In this document: piece by piece, positions 23,786-35,329 of the stretch | Numbering within the stretch: the first letter of the stretch is position 1 | Layout of the letters: each line of letters starts with the position of its first letter | Assembly (NCBI GenBank): GCA_026315105.1 | Contig: CM048744.1 | Location: 317,757,270-317,821,269 of the forward strand | DNA length: 64,000 bases | Direction: 5' to 3' | From: Locusta migratoria | Taxonomy: Eukaryota; Arthropoda; Insecta; Orthoptera; Acrididae | Translations under genes and position numbers: made by a program | Notes under the pieces: generated by a model | Seen by the model: the letters and a program-made list of their open reading frames with translations, nothing else | What the model was told of the DNA's origin: nothing | Database searches by the model: none

Positions 23786-25517
23786 TATAGTTGTGTTAAC
23801 GATAAAGGAATGTTTATATAGAAAATGAATTGATCTTCCTAATCCAGGACCTAATATCTCGTTGGGTGGGGGGGGGGGGGGAGGGCGTTGGTCGCAGTTT
23901 GGGCTGTAATGAGTCATATACCAAAGGGGTTGGGGACACCTCTGCAGAAATGTATGCTTGTATTGCTTCTGCCTCCTTTTTTCTTTGGCGTAAACAGGCG
24001 GTGTTGCCACCGCGGTTAGATTCCCACTTTGCTTTGTCGTATAATACTTAAAATATCGATACGACAGTACTACTGACGACAGCGACAACAAAGTGCTGGC
24101 TGCAATGATGATTAACAGCATTAATACGATTATTGCTGCTGATGACAATTGTATGCACCTGTTGTTGGACGAGTCCAACTGTTGGTCCATGAGCTAGTGG
24201 GTTGCGAACTGGCTACACTGATACTGATTATTTCCAAATCTGCATTAACCGTTTGACTGCTGCTGGCAGGCTTACTGTATGGGACGCCGCGGCCTGCTTT
24301 GTCGGACACTAATCCGTCTACCTATGCTGAGCGGTTTCCGGCTGGGCCACCCCTTGCCTGAAAGGCCAGCGCGGTCAACTTCGCCGTGTGCTCAGGCGTG
24401 CGGCAGCGACCACACCCTGCAAATCTGATTCTGGTTGCCACTGAGGTGAAGTGAATTCTCACACTGGCACATAATAATATCGCTTTTATATTTTCTATGC
24501 TTGGTAGCTTCTTCAAAGAGACATTAAAATTATTACTGCGCTAAGAATTGTGTATTTTCCATAATTTTCGACAAGATTTTATTAGTTACTTGTAAAAACG
24601 ATTTTCATGCGTCGAGTAGTTCGGTTTTCATTGTTAGCTACCCACTCACAATCTACTCTTTTCTAGTTGATAGTTACCGAACTGGTTGTCTGATTCATCC
24701 ACTTTTCTGTTAAAAGGTCTTGAAACTTTTAGAATACTTCTAATTTCTATCTGACCTTATGTGAAACTGATAAAGAACGGGTTCGAAAAGCACTGTTCTT
24801 CCAGTGGAATACATCTTTAAACCATACTATTTTTTGAAGAGTTTTTTTATATCTTCAGGTTCTTCGGATGCTGAGTTATTGTTCACTGCAGCCCTCGAAG
24901 AAGTATCAGGCTTGTGTGCTATACCTGCTGTGTTCAGAGCTCAGGAATATTCGTGTCAGATATTGCTGAGGAGTCATCACTAATACATCATCGAGGAATT
25001 CATCCTTACTGCCCCTTCCAGTATCTACAAGATTTCGTCATTTCTGCAGTCTTCTCTGCATAAAACAGAACAGTTTACAGTGTAAACCCCTACTAATAAT
25101 CAGCTTCAAAATGATGTAAACAACTGCAAGGAGAAACTGTCTCAGGTAACGCATACAGAAAACCGAACTACTCCGCAAGAAATCTAAACATTTACAGAAG
25201 AGTGGACAGGAAATACGGTTTTTCGTGTTTATTTGGAATCGCTTCTTGCTAGCCGAAAGTGGTTGACGATCTACGACTGATTTTTAATTTTTTGTGCTCA
25301 ACTTACTGCAGGATCCGAAATGTCCTGCAGCTCTTGTGCGTCTATGGTAACACAATATCTATGAACTACTTTCACGGAATGTCGGGAAGCTCTATGGACG
25401 TTTACTAATTATAATTCGACCGTATAAACCTTATGTAATTCCCCTACGCGTTTATCAAAGTCAAATAATCAATGATTCCTAATATTGATGCCTGAATATT
25501 TGTTCCTCCACTTAATG
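23786..25517. other. Unassigned sequence with G run and GC-rich block
   Basis: A G-rich run lies at 23862-23885, giving a Pro run on the other strand. A minus-strand frame 24190-23771 (139 codons) contains a hydrophobic segment (AAIIVLMLLIIIAAS) but overlaps the end of the satellite and the G run, so it is probably chance. A GC-rich block lies at about 24265-24430. No gene is supported. Confidence 0.4.
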
Positions 25518-25530
25518 AGAATAATATGTA

Positions 25531-26027
25531 ACTTTTATCTATTGTGTAGGAACCTGCGACTGTTTATTGAAATAAGTTTCAGAAATTACTGCAACCAGTC
25601 ACCTTTTGTTTCTTCTTAATGAAGATTTATTTAGACCATTACCGGTTTCAATCTGCCTAGCAGCTCATCTTCAGATGGTATACAATTATTACAAGTTACA
25701 TTTGAATTTGTGGTAGGGCAGAAAACGAGAAAATGGTAAACACTAATTTTGGTAGGCTATACTTAATAATTACAATATAAGTTTGTCTTCAAGACATTAC
25801 TTACATTTATGCACTTTACATTTATTAATTATTAAGTATAGCCTACCAAAGTTAGTGTTTACCATTTTCTCGTTTTCTGCCCTACCACAGATTCAAATGT
25901 AACTTGTAATAATTGCATACCATCTGAAGATGAGCTGCTAGCATCTTGAAACCGGTAATGGTCTAAATAAATCTTCATTAAGAAGAAACGAAAGGCGACT
26001 GGTTGCAGTAATTTCTGAAACCTATAT
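25531..26027. mobile_element. Foldback (hairpin) element 1 with 13-bp target duplication
   Basis: The arms 25576-25772 and 25826-26021 are near-perfect reverse complements (about 197 bases each) around a 53-base loop. The identical 13-mer AGAATAATATGTA occurs at 25518-25530 and 26028-26040, flanking the hairpin plus a 45-base left extension. Each arm carries CTGAAGATGAGCTGC and GAAACCGGTAATGGTC (on the right arm as written, on the left arm in reverse). A 13-bp duplication is unlike DNA-transposon MITEs (2-10 bp) and suggests insertion by target-primed reverse transcription. Confidence 0.85.
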
Positions 26028-26040
26028 AGAATAATATGTA

Positions 26041-26373
26041 TAATTATGTTTCATTGGTGCAATACGTGTTGTGCAATTTTTTTATGCTTCCATACTAAGC
26101 AGATAATTAAAGCGTCTGAAACGTACAAAATTTGTCTTTTTGTCAGCACAGCATACAACTTGAGACGCGTTTCAAAGCTAGGAACTGTTGTGTTCGAATG
26201 CCTTTTACATCTTTCCTATATATTTCCCGTCCTTCTTTTGGATCCGGGCTTTAGAGCGACACTGGCGAAGTTAAAAACTTTTGTTTATTCCCTTCATTTT
26301 ATATTTTTTATTTATTTTTGGTTTCAATTACTTTCAAAAATTACGAATAACATTTTGCTGTGCGATTATTGAC
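26041..26373. other. Unassigned sequence between foldback element and piggyBac relic
   Basis: The + frame 26046-26372 is hydrophobic and Phe-rich by base composition. No known motif. Confidence 0.4.
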
Positions 26374-26398
26374 AGTTAAATTTTATTTGTTTATTTAT

Positions 26399-28035
26399 TT
26401 ATTTGATAAGCCTCGAAACCATACACAGTGGTATATTGCATGTTCTGCATTCGTACCTGGTCTCTTGGCGCACTTTCTGCCTGGAACAAACGGCACATCT
26501 TCGCATTGGCCTACTTTTCTTCGAGTTTTCGCTCTCAGTTATATTCGGAAAATGCCTCCCGGTAAATCGCAGAGGATTCTCGTCATCAGAGCGCCTTCCT
26601 CTGCCAGCTTTCCTCCGTTCTGTGACGTAAGTCTCAACAAGTTCTCTTACCAGAGACAGGTGAAATTCTGCTATTGGCATCTTTCGCCCTGTTACTTCTC
26701 TATGGAGAGCATGGGCGTTTAAAACGCACAGATCTGATACATGGAAGAAGAACTTCTGAACTTCTTGTACCACTTTACTGTCTTCGGCATTGATTCGACT
26801 GAGCTCAGTAGCATGTTGGTACGGTCAACTGCCCCCGTACTAGCGATGTAATCTGCAACGCACTGTAGTTTCCTGCGTCTTTCACTAGTCTTCCTGTCTG
26901 TCTTCTCCGTATCACACGTTTCTGTAGTATTACAGGTGGTCAACATCCATACTTCTCTCTTATCACACCACTTCATGTCAAAAATTGTATTAGTTGATAT
27001 AAACTGTACTTCTCCTCGTTTCAGTTTGTCCTGCAATTTTGGCAAGATACGCCTGTTTTTATGAACAGTACCACAGGCATTCGTACCGTGGTTATGAAGC
27101 CAGAAGAACAGGTCTGGTCTCGAATATCAGTTGTCGACATAAAGCGTGTGAAGTCGTTGTAAGTATGGTTTAGCAGTGTGGCTACTATGTCGCCACTTTT
27201 CCCCAGATTGTGAAAGCTAATTTCAGTCGTGGTGTCTGTATATACAATAAAGTCCAGTATGTAACCAGTCGCACAGCACAAACGTTTTTATTTCAAACCT
27301 AATTCGTTTGGATGTAATATATTCTTTGAAAGACAATTGCCCTTTGAAAACCAACAGACTTTCGTCGATGTAAAGCTTTTGGTAAGCATAAAATGTGCTG
27401 TGGAATGTTGTGCGGACCGTATCAGCAATATTTCTAATCTTAAATAATCTGTCTCCTTCATTAATGGGAAAGTTTTCACTAAAATGAAGCATTCTTAAAA
27501 TTAAGAGAAATCGATTCCTGGACATTATTTCGCTGAAAATTGGAGTATTGAAGAGTATGTATCTGGACCAATAGTCACTAACTTTCAGTTTCTTCACTCG
27601 AGCCATCAGCAGACAAACAGCAACGAAACATTACAATTCTTCAAATCCCGTTTCTTTCCATCTTTGGTATATAAATGAAATCTGTTTGTTTCGTCTGCAA
27701 CATATTTCGTCAGACCTTCCGTTAAGAATACAAGGAAAAATGACAGACTATATGAATGTGGCCATTTCTGTCCTGAAATTGAATCGTCAAATGCATGCAC
27801 AAATGGACGATAATCATTTTCCTCCAGACAACGTGTTGCTAAAGCGTCCTTTTTTCTCTCTCTCATTTTCTGATTCATGAGATTCTGAAAGATTTTCATC
27901 CGTTCTTGAAACAGATGGTACTGTTACAACATCTGATGAATGTGGCGCAAGACAGACAGTATACACACATACCACTGAAGGTACGTTCAAAATTTTGTCG
28001 TAGTACGACACGCTGTTCATGAGATATGGAGTCAT
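26399..28035 (-). pseudogene. piggyBac-type transposase, broken
   Basis: This DDD transposase would cut and paste at TTAA. On the minus strand, an acidic Ser-rich N-terminus (about 28000-27840) leads to the core 27606-27223 with YWSRYILFNTPIFS, MSRNRFLLILRMLHF, then DESLLVFKG (first catalytic Asp). The LYVDN motif (second Asp, about 27138-27130) is followed by TGA where Trp is expected. KWCDKREVWML (third Asp) lies near 26970-26940. A Cys-rich domain (CAVC...CRTC) closes the gene at about 26480-26410. Full-length family members are about 550-650 residues, which this span would fit. At least four frameshifts and one stop make it dead. I could not fix the terminal repeats. Confidence 0.9.
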
Positions 28036-28960
28036 AAACAATTAGGATCATGAAAAACCGCCTCATCAGGCATGACGTCTTCATTTATTGCGTCTTTCCT
28101 ACTATCTCCGTTCGCGACGTATTTCGCAGACATTTTACATATACGCCACTGGATGTACCTTCGAAATAATATCGTATTACGACATATAGTTCAGGTGCTA
28201 TGACGTCAAAGACAATTAATTGCGTGAAAATTCGCTGTAATATACATGAGATTGTAATTTACTACATATTTACAACCAACTCCATTAACAACACATTTCG
28301 TAGTCAGTTTTCTAATATTTCACTATACGAATCTGGTAAATAAGTTTTTTGTAGGACACACAATTCAGGAGGTATTCTGTATATATAAAAGCGAAAGGTC
28401 AGTCACGCACTCACTCACTGACTAAACACAAAATCTGTAAAACTAATGAACCTATGAAGCTGAAATTTTGCCGGCACGTAGTTTATAGGTAGAAGACGTC
28501 AGCTAAGAAAGTACTTTCGATAGGACAGAATTAAGGTGCAAGGGGGAGGATACTTTTCCTACAGACTGACGAAAGCTACTGTTTCATTCCGATCTTCACA
28601 AAATTTTGCACGCGTGACGTTCAATACAAGAGGAAGGCCAGCGTCTACCTAAAGTTTCATACGGTGCATGGGGGAGGGTATCTTGCAACATAAAAATGTA
28701 TCCCTGAATACCTTGGTCGCGCCATAACTTGAGAACAGCTCGACCGATTTTACAGATCTTTTTGGGTTGTTTTCGTTATTCTCAGAGCAGGGGTTGTATG
28801 AATTAAAACTGGAAAATTTGAAAACAACGAAGTGCGTCTTTTAATAATGACTCTGTTTCTAATGCATACTGATAAAATTTGGTATATCTGAGCTTAAAGA
28901 CAAGAAGGAATGTCACTGTCTGATAGAGAGTTGGCTAAAGAATAAAACAAGGATGACAAT
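28036..28960. repeat. Diverged interspersed repeats, class unknown
   Basis: A block near 27979-28062 (GTACGTTC...TACGACA...CATAAACAATTAGG) recurs with changes near 28151-28245. A further segment, 28370-28560 (CACTCACTCACTGACTAAACAC, GAAATTTTGCCGGCACG, AAGACGTCAGCTAAGAAAG), looks like a consensus-derived interspersed repeat, but I cannot name its class. Confidence 0.45.
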
Positions 28961-30100
28961 CATCAGAATTATTGACAGATGGGTCTAAAGGATTAAAGCT
29001 AGATCAAGTCCAAATTCGTAATTCTGAATTAAAGCTGTGGTGTGATATTTCCACAACCAAGCCAATCTCTTATGTATCAGAGAAATTTCGAAAACTCCCT
29101 TTCGACAGTGTCCATAGACTTGTGCATTCTGGGGCTGGTACTACAATCAAGACGCTCACAGAGCGTTTCGTTTGGAAGTCCATCAAGAAAGATACACGTG
29201 AGTGGACATGTGCATCTATTCCTTGCCAACAATGTAAACTAGGATGTCATGCGCATCCTGAAATTGGTAACTTGTGTGGAACACCAGCTCGATTTACCCA
29301 CATCCATATTGACTTAGTAGGCCCACTACAACCTTAGGAACGATCCTGAATTCGCCAGGATGTGTGCTTTTCAGCAACATCACACCACAAGTTATCACTC
29401 AACCAGTAATGGAATGGTTGAACGTTTTCACAGGACTTTAAAAGCAGTCTTGATGTGTCACCAAGAGAAATGGTCTGATGCACGGCCTTTAGTATTTCAG
29501 GCCACTGGGCAGCTTACAAACCATATATTGGGGCATCAGTGGCAGAGATGGTTTACTGAGAAACTGTCAGAATCCCTGCTGACTACTTACTGCCAGTCGC
29601 ACTTCGAAGTACCACAGTTTGAACCACTGCGCTAATATATGTTGTCCTCCACCTTCAAGACATGGTGATCAAGTGTTTGTGCATAAAGATGTAGCATACT
29701 GCTCGCATATAATGTTGCATACAGATGCAATCAAGTTATCCCTACAACTACCGTACACAGGTCCATTTCCCGTTCTCTGGAGGGGAGAACATACTATGGA
29801 CATATTGTGAATGGGCATACATACTAAGGTATCGATTGAAAAAGCAAAGTAGCATGGATTTTACCTACATCGACCTTGGGAGATTCCTTGAAACATCAAA
29901 ACTCGACATGTATGCAGCAGACAGAAGATGAGTCACATACATTGACTACACTCTCGCCGGTGCAACTCGATATGTTGGAGCCCCAGCAGCCAGCGTCACC
30001 ACCACAACAACGCCCAATCCATTAGAGAGCTGGATGATGTATGAGATTCAAGTACCAAGGCATACCAGGCCCTCCACAATTTAAGTGTGCGACCTTCCTA
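28961..30100 (+). pseudogene. Gypsy/Ty3 integrase relic, core deleted
   Basis: A second, different Gypsy-type element on +. The zinc-binding part reads VHRLVHSGAGTTIK...RFVWKSIKKDTREW...CQQCK (about 29110-29240, HHCC pattern kept). The first catalytic Asp is at HIDLVGPLQP (about 29305-29334), where a stop follows. The text then jumps straight to HHTTSYHSTSNGMVERFHRTLK (about 29377-29441), so roughly 80 core residues with the second Asp are missing. The tail has GDQVFVHKD, then PYTGPFPVLWRGE (about 29748-29785). Sequence to about 30100 is the usual variable end. It is dead, and no LTR was found. Confidence 0.85.
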
Positions 30101-31384
30101 TCGTTATTCACCAATAAGAATTGGGCAATACATAACTCAGGGTAGTAAAAGTTTATGGCTCGTTGTCTATGTTCATAGGGGTGAGCTATTATGTCAGCTT
30201 CTATGCCTTAAACGGTTACCCCATCTGTTGACATAAGAGATAATTAATCTGTAGTTTAGCCAGTCTATCAATCTGCATGACGTGAAAATATATTTAACAA
30301 ACATAAATTAAACTTCTAAATGTCCAACAAAATGGATTTTAAGATAAAGAAATGATTCACTCATGAAGTAATTCTTAATAAATGGAGTTTATTACTCTTA
30401 TAAGACATGAAATGCGGAGGTGGTCCTACTTTATACATCGGTAAATAACTGAATAATTCTCCTACTACTGTTCACGAGAGGCACAATAAGTATCAAATGC
30501 ACTCAAGAGTAAAAGTTCCAAATTATCACTCGTAAATTAGTGTAGTCCACCGAACTTTGCAGTTCCAAGTTAATAAAACTATTTGTTACAAAACACAGTT
30601 TGTCAACACCTGAGTACACGATTGCTGTATTATCACAGTTCCACAGCCCTAGTACCGTGTATAGTTTATCACTTTTCACCAGAGACTAAGTTCTTCAGTC
30701 ACAGTCCCATAAATTTTCTAAGTGCACACATGCCTATCTCTTCAAATCACAAGTTCTTAATGTGGTTCCAGACCGCTCAGCGTCCCAACCTTTCACCACC
30801 ACGTCCCCAAGCGTTCAAAAAGCATGCTCTCCCTGCTCCAAAATTTGTATCCTTCTGTGCATTATAACGCCTCATCTTTAAAATATAATTTCCCTTCCAC
30901 AATATTATACATTTGAATATCACAGAATTAAATGCTTTGACCACCTCCCCACAAATGTTATTTACATTTAACAAAGAAATATATATTTAACAATACTAAA
31001 AACGGTTGAGACTGAAGCTCTTTGCTATTAAGCGTGGCGTCTCACTGTTCAAATATACTGCTGCCGTCGAGATATTGATACACAATTAATATTTAATTTA
31101 TCATGGCTTTTTAAGCAAATATATTCATTTCTTGTCCACAATTATATATAATCATTTATATATAAATTATCTGCTGCATATCTACTATTTGTAGACGGCC
31201 ATGAAATATTTACATGGCAGTCTACAACAAAACAAACGTTACTAAGAATAATATTAAATATAATAAAATACATATATAAATGTAATACGCTTTTCTGGGT
31301 TCATGTTTTGTGTTTCAATATCTTCAGAGCATCTTTGGATAGCAACAGCTAAACATTATCGAAATATTGTGAGTTAAAATTTAA
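30101..31384. other. Unassigned AT-rich sequence
   Basis: It may include the 3' UTR or LTR of the preceding Gypsy relic, but no second LTR copy exists in the window to prove it. The + frame 30583-30867 has no known motif. Confidence 0.4.
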
Positions 31385-31445
31385 AATTGAATTAAAATAA
31401 AATAAATAAAGACAGAAAGTGGTCAGTGTAAGTAATTGATCCGTT

Positions 31446-32145
31446 ATGGGCGGAGTTGAGTACGGAGAAGTGGGAGGCTTGAACCCAGACAGAAACCTGA
31501 AAACTTTGGCCGATATGCTGCACTTACTAACAGGAACATTTGGTGAGTTTGTTGTTCAAGACTGTAGGCAAGATTGCAGTTGGTCAGAAGAGATGGTTCC
31601 GAGTCTTAACGCATCACAGGAGGATACAAGCAGATCAGAAGTATCAGTAAGTAATCTACCAATGGATATAGTAGATGTCCAGATGGCTAACAGTGCTGAG
31701 TTGCGTATTACAAACAAACGTCGTAGTGAGGAACCAGCCCCATCAAGAAGTTGTAAAATTCTTTCTCCTGATAAAATAGACGTCTCAGGACCAACAAAAG
31801 ACAGTACAATGTGTTACAGAACAGCCCCTACCTTGCACAAGGGGGCAGATAACAAACACCCAAAATAATCATATTCAGAATCGTTACAAAAATACAGACA
31901 ATGGTCCCTATGTATTCTATGTGGAAAGTTCCTCACATAATGTTGGACGACTGCACCCTATGGCTGTCGGAAAATGGTTACATATGGGTTTGCCAGAAGT
32001 TAAGAACTTCATCAAAGACATTCAGGCTACAGGGATAAACCGAATCCGAATAGAATTATCACATGGAAATGCAGCTAACAGGTTGTTTTCTGAACAATCA
32101 TTAGCTAATAAGAACTGTGAAATGTTCATCCCCACTTATTTGATA
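31446..32145 (+). pseudogene. Outer LINE ORF1, first part
   Basis: The start codon at 31446 opens 140 codons of hydrophilic sequence ending in a stop at 31866-31868. After a frame change the RNA-binding fold typical of LINE ORF1 begins: GPYVFYVESSSHNVGRLHPMAVGKWLH (about 31902-31985), IKDIQATGINRIRIEL, then CEMFIPTYLI (ending 32145). This matches the 'gag' N-domain of insect I/jockey-type ORF1. The reading is cut here by the nested LINE and goes on at 37854. Confidence 0.8.
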
Positions 32146-32200
32146 GGATAGGATGTTTAGGGCGCACAACAGCAAGGTTTTTAGCGCCCTGTCAATAGAA

Positions 32201-32653
32201 TTAGACAACAGTAAATAAAGTAGCTCTTGGCAACAACACGAACACATATTGCAAATCAGCGATGTAAGGTGGCAGACTGAAATACCCAACCTGAAAAGTC
32301 GTTAAAAGAAAATGTCGGAGTATAGAGGGACGCTGATCGCTGATGTTAAAGGCATCAGCCAGCCCTCCAGTAACACTCTGAAACCTCCAGCCTAAAAGCT
32401 TAGGCCAGAGTCGAGAACGTTCACAAAATTGTAAAACGTTCGTCACACTCGCCTCGTCGTCAGCTAAAACAGTGGGTAGGGCACGACCAAGATTAGCTGC
32501 TGCCCTCTCAGCACGATATAAAATACACTCAATTAAAATGTGGCGTGTAGTGATTTGCACGCCACAAGCATCGCAAATTGGTGGATTCTCCCGACGGAAT
32601 AAAAAGCTGTGGGTCATAGGGCTATGCCCAATGCGAAGGCACGTCAGTGTCAA
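32201..32653 (-). pseudogene. Nested LINE ORF2 C-terminal Cys-His region
   Basis: It follows RNase H directly on the minus strand, in the frame of the upstream domain. It reads RIGHSPMTHSFLFRRENPPI, then CDACGVQITTRHILIEC, a C-x2-C-x7-H-x4-C motif found at the C-terminus of ORF2 in jockey, I and R1 groups. About 100 further residues precede the stop near 32201. The region is intact over about 150 codons. Confidence 0.85.
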
Positions 32654-32686
32654 TTCGAAACGCCTGAATGGCTGGCAGGAGGTTCG

Positions 32687-33253
32687 CTACGGTCGAACAG
32701 TTGGTTTAATCAACCACAGTTTATTACCTGTCGCTGCCAGCCACGTCTCCTCCCACAACTGAAGGGATCTCTGGCGCAGCAGAGAGGAGACGTCCCGCGA
32801 GTGAATGGCACACTCTGTGACATTTGGGTCACTGCAGGCCGCCTTGGTAGCAACATCAGGCGCTTCATTTCTCCGTATCCCAACATGCCCAGGTACCCAA
32901 AGAAATGAAACCTCTTTACCCCGCCGTTGGAGGAGGTACAGTTGGTCATGGATCAATTGTGTTATAGTGTCAGCCGGGTACATGACCAGCAGTGATTTGA
33001 GGGCACTAAGGGAATCGGAGCAGAGTATAAATTTTGTACTTCGAGCACGCCGGATGTGTTCCAGTGCCAGTATGATAGCATGCAGCTCTGCCAAGAAAAC
33101 GGAGTAGGCAGCGGGCAGGCGAATCCCTATGACGTGACCTCGAAACACTGCCGAACTCCCCACCGAGTCCCCTTGTTTTGATCCGTCAGTGTACACCATT
33201 GTACAATCACGATGCTTATGTAAAACGTTGTAAAATTCGGACTGAAACGCCAT
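32687..33253 (-). pseudogene. Nested LINE RNase H domain
   Basis: Visible motifs in order are VYTDGSK (first catalytic Asp, about residues 18-26 of this stretch), ELHAIILALEHI (catalytic Glu), LCSDSLSALKSL (second Asp) and FLWVPGHVGIRRNE (His region). These match the LINE-type RNase H that degrades template RNA. The stretch is open for 188 codons and its catalytic residues look intact. A frameshift separates it from RT around 33600, and a stop from the C-terminal region. Confidence 0.9.
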
Positions 33254-33663
33254 GTGCAGTCTTTTTTAAAACTGGTTAAATCTAAAAGGAGTCTGGGCCT
33301 CTGTAATAACCAAGGGGGATATCGACTCCATCCTCGACGCAAAACAGTAAAACCTGAAACACCCATATCTAAAAAAACAGTCCTCAGCACGAATCCCAAA
33401 AGGCCTCGTAGCTCGAAGCCGATTACGAAGCAACCGTTCCATAGGCGGCCGAGCAAAATTTTCGTAAACAGGTGTATAGGGGTGGACAATGCGGCATTCG
33501 CCTGACGAACCATGAGGAGCTGTCGCTGTATGGAAAGCGGTGGCTCAACAGCCTCAGCGCAAAGGCTTGGTATAGGGCTGGTTCCAAATACCCCGGTAGC
33601 CAACCAAATTCCTTCCTACCTTTTTAGGTAGGAAGGTCTTGCAGACCCATACACCGTGCAGCC

Positions 33664-34743
33664 CTAATCAAGTCGGGATCGTACAAAGGCTCTATAAAAC
33701 TGTATCAGACGAGTCCTGTCAGCTCCCCATGAAGTGTGACTAAGACACTTCAAAATACTGAGTGCTTTGAGGCACCGTCTCATCAAGTCTTTAAGATGCA
33801 GCAACCAAGTAAGTTTACAGTCAAATGTGAGACCCAGAAAACCTACAGTGTCTTTAATATTCAGAACAGTGTCCCTCATCCGCAGTTCAGGTAAGTTAAA
33901 AATAGAACGTGAACGGTTAAAAAGAACACACACAGACTTCTCGGTTGAAAATTTAAAACCGGTCTTCCGTGCCCATTCGTCTAGCCGTCTGAGAGTGAGC
34001 TGCAACTGACGTGTTGTTGTTGCAAGACTGGAGGAAGAACAGAAGATAGAGAAGTCATCAACAAAGAAGGACCACTGGACAGGACTTTTCGCAACAGAAG
34101 TAATACTGTTAATGGCTATAGCAAACAACGTCACACTTAAAACACTACCCTGAGGGACACCGTTTTCCTGCCCAAAGTGGTCAGAGAGTACGCCACCAAC
34201 GCGATACCTAAAGTAACATGGAGAAAGGAAAGATCGTATAAAAATGGGAAGACAACCTCGAAATCCCCAGTAGTGAAGCTTCTGAAGTATAAGATGCCTC
34301 CAAGTAGTATCGTAGGCCTTCTCGATATTAAAAAATACACCCAAAAGGTGGTGACGGCGCAGGAAAACCTGTTGTATAGCCGCCTCCAGATAGGCCAGGT
34401 TATCGAAGGTGGAACGATGTCTCCTGAACCCACACTGGAAGCGACTAAGGATCTGCCTGGATTCCAACATCCAGACAAGGCGGCGGTTGACCATCCACTC
34501 TAAGGTCTTCCCAATGCAACTACTGAGGGCAACACTACGATAGCTGCTTGGGCATGTGCGATCTTTCCGAGGCTTTAAAAGGGGAATTAAAATTGCTTCT
34601 CTCCACGAATCAGGAAAGTGACCTGACGACCAAATGACATTAAAAAGATTCAGGAGGATTTCTTTATTTGGTTGTGTTAGGTGCCGCAGCATACTGTAGT
34701 GGATTCTATCATTGCCAGGGCATGTGTCATGTGCCACAGACAA
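33664..34743 (-). pseudogene. Nested LINE reverse transcriptase
   Basis: An open stretch of 359 codons on the minus strand covering RT. Motifs are PGNDRIHYSML, then ILIPLLKPRKDRTCPSSYR, RPLVALSS-like PIALSS counterpart (SYRSVALSSCIGKTLE), QCGFRRHRSTFDNL, motif A FFNIEKAYDTTW, NGVPQGSVLSVTLF (motif B) and motif C FFVDDFSIF. In motif A the expected catalytic Asp is Asn (codon AAT at about 34333-34331), which should abolish activity. The rest is well kept. The frame continues upstream to the pre-RT region after a stop near 34755. Confidence 0.92.
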
Positions 34744-34755
34744 AGCAGACTGCAG

Positions 34756-35310
34756 CTACAACAGTGTGAAAGGGCAGTTGTAATCCTGATGACCAGTGGA
34801 CCTGAAGTCCAAAATGCCCCTCTCAGCAACCACTCTGTGGCGCAGGAATACCGGATCCTGACTGGCAGTAGCTGTGACATTGGCAAAATACATAGCCATG
34901 GTCTGGGAAATTTTTCGCGGGTTGGTATGGAGAACGCCATTCCCCATGATAGCAGTCACTGGACACCTCTCCCCTTTCCCAGAAATTCTCCGTATGGTCT
35001 CCCATACAGTGGAACTTGTAGTGGAGCGGGTAACGGTACTCAGGAACTGTTGCCAAGATCTCTTTCGGCTCTCTCGTATAATTCGGCGACATTTTGCCCT
35101 CGCCATCCGAAAGGCTGCGAGGTTGTTTACAGTTGGCCGATTCTTAAATCTATGCAGAGCTGCATGCCTGGCCCTAACTGCTGAGCGACACTCAGCCGTC
35201 CACCAAGGGACAGGCTGCCGTTTTGGTCGTCCTAATGACAGCGACAGATGCGTCAGCAGTAGTGTGTATCGTTTGAGTGATACAATGCACCCATTCCTGG
35301 ACATTGCCAC
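34756..35310 (-). pseudogene. Nested LINE ORF2 linker between endonuclease and RT
   Basis: 184 open codons with the basic segment PVPWWTAECRSAVRARHAALHRF and later MYFANVTA, the usual spacer between the endonuclease and RT in I/jockey-group LINEs. It is in the same frame as the RT stretch, separated by a stop near 34755. Open frames on the opposite strand here (34681-35184, 34874-35620) are only mirror images of this conserved coding sequence. Confidence 0.8.
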
Positions 35311-35329
35311 GAATTTACAGCTCAGCGAG

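Noticed and set aside
23771..24190. 139-codon minus frame with a membrane-like segment
   Set aside because: It overlaps the satellite edge and a G run that gives a Pro run; no homolog is recognised, no splice or start support is seen.
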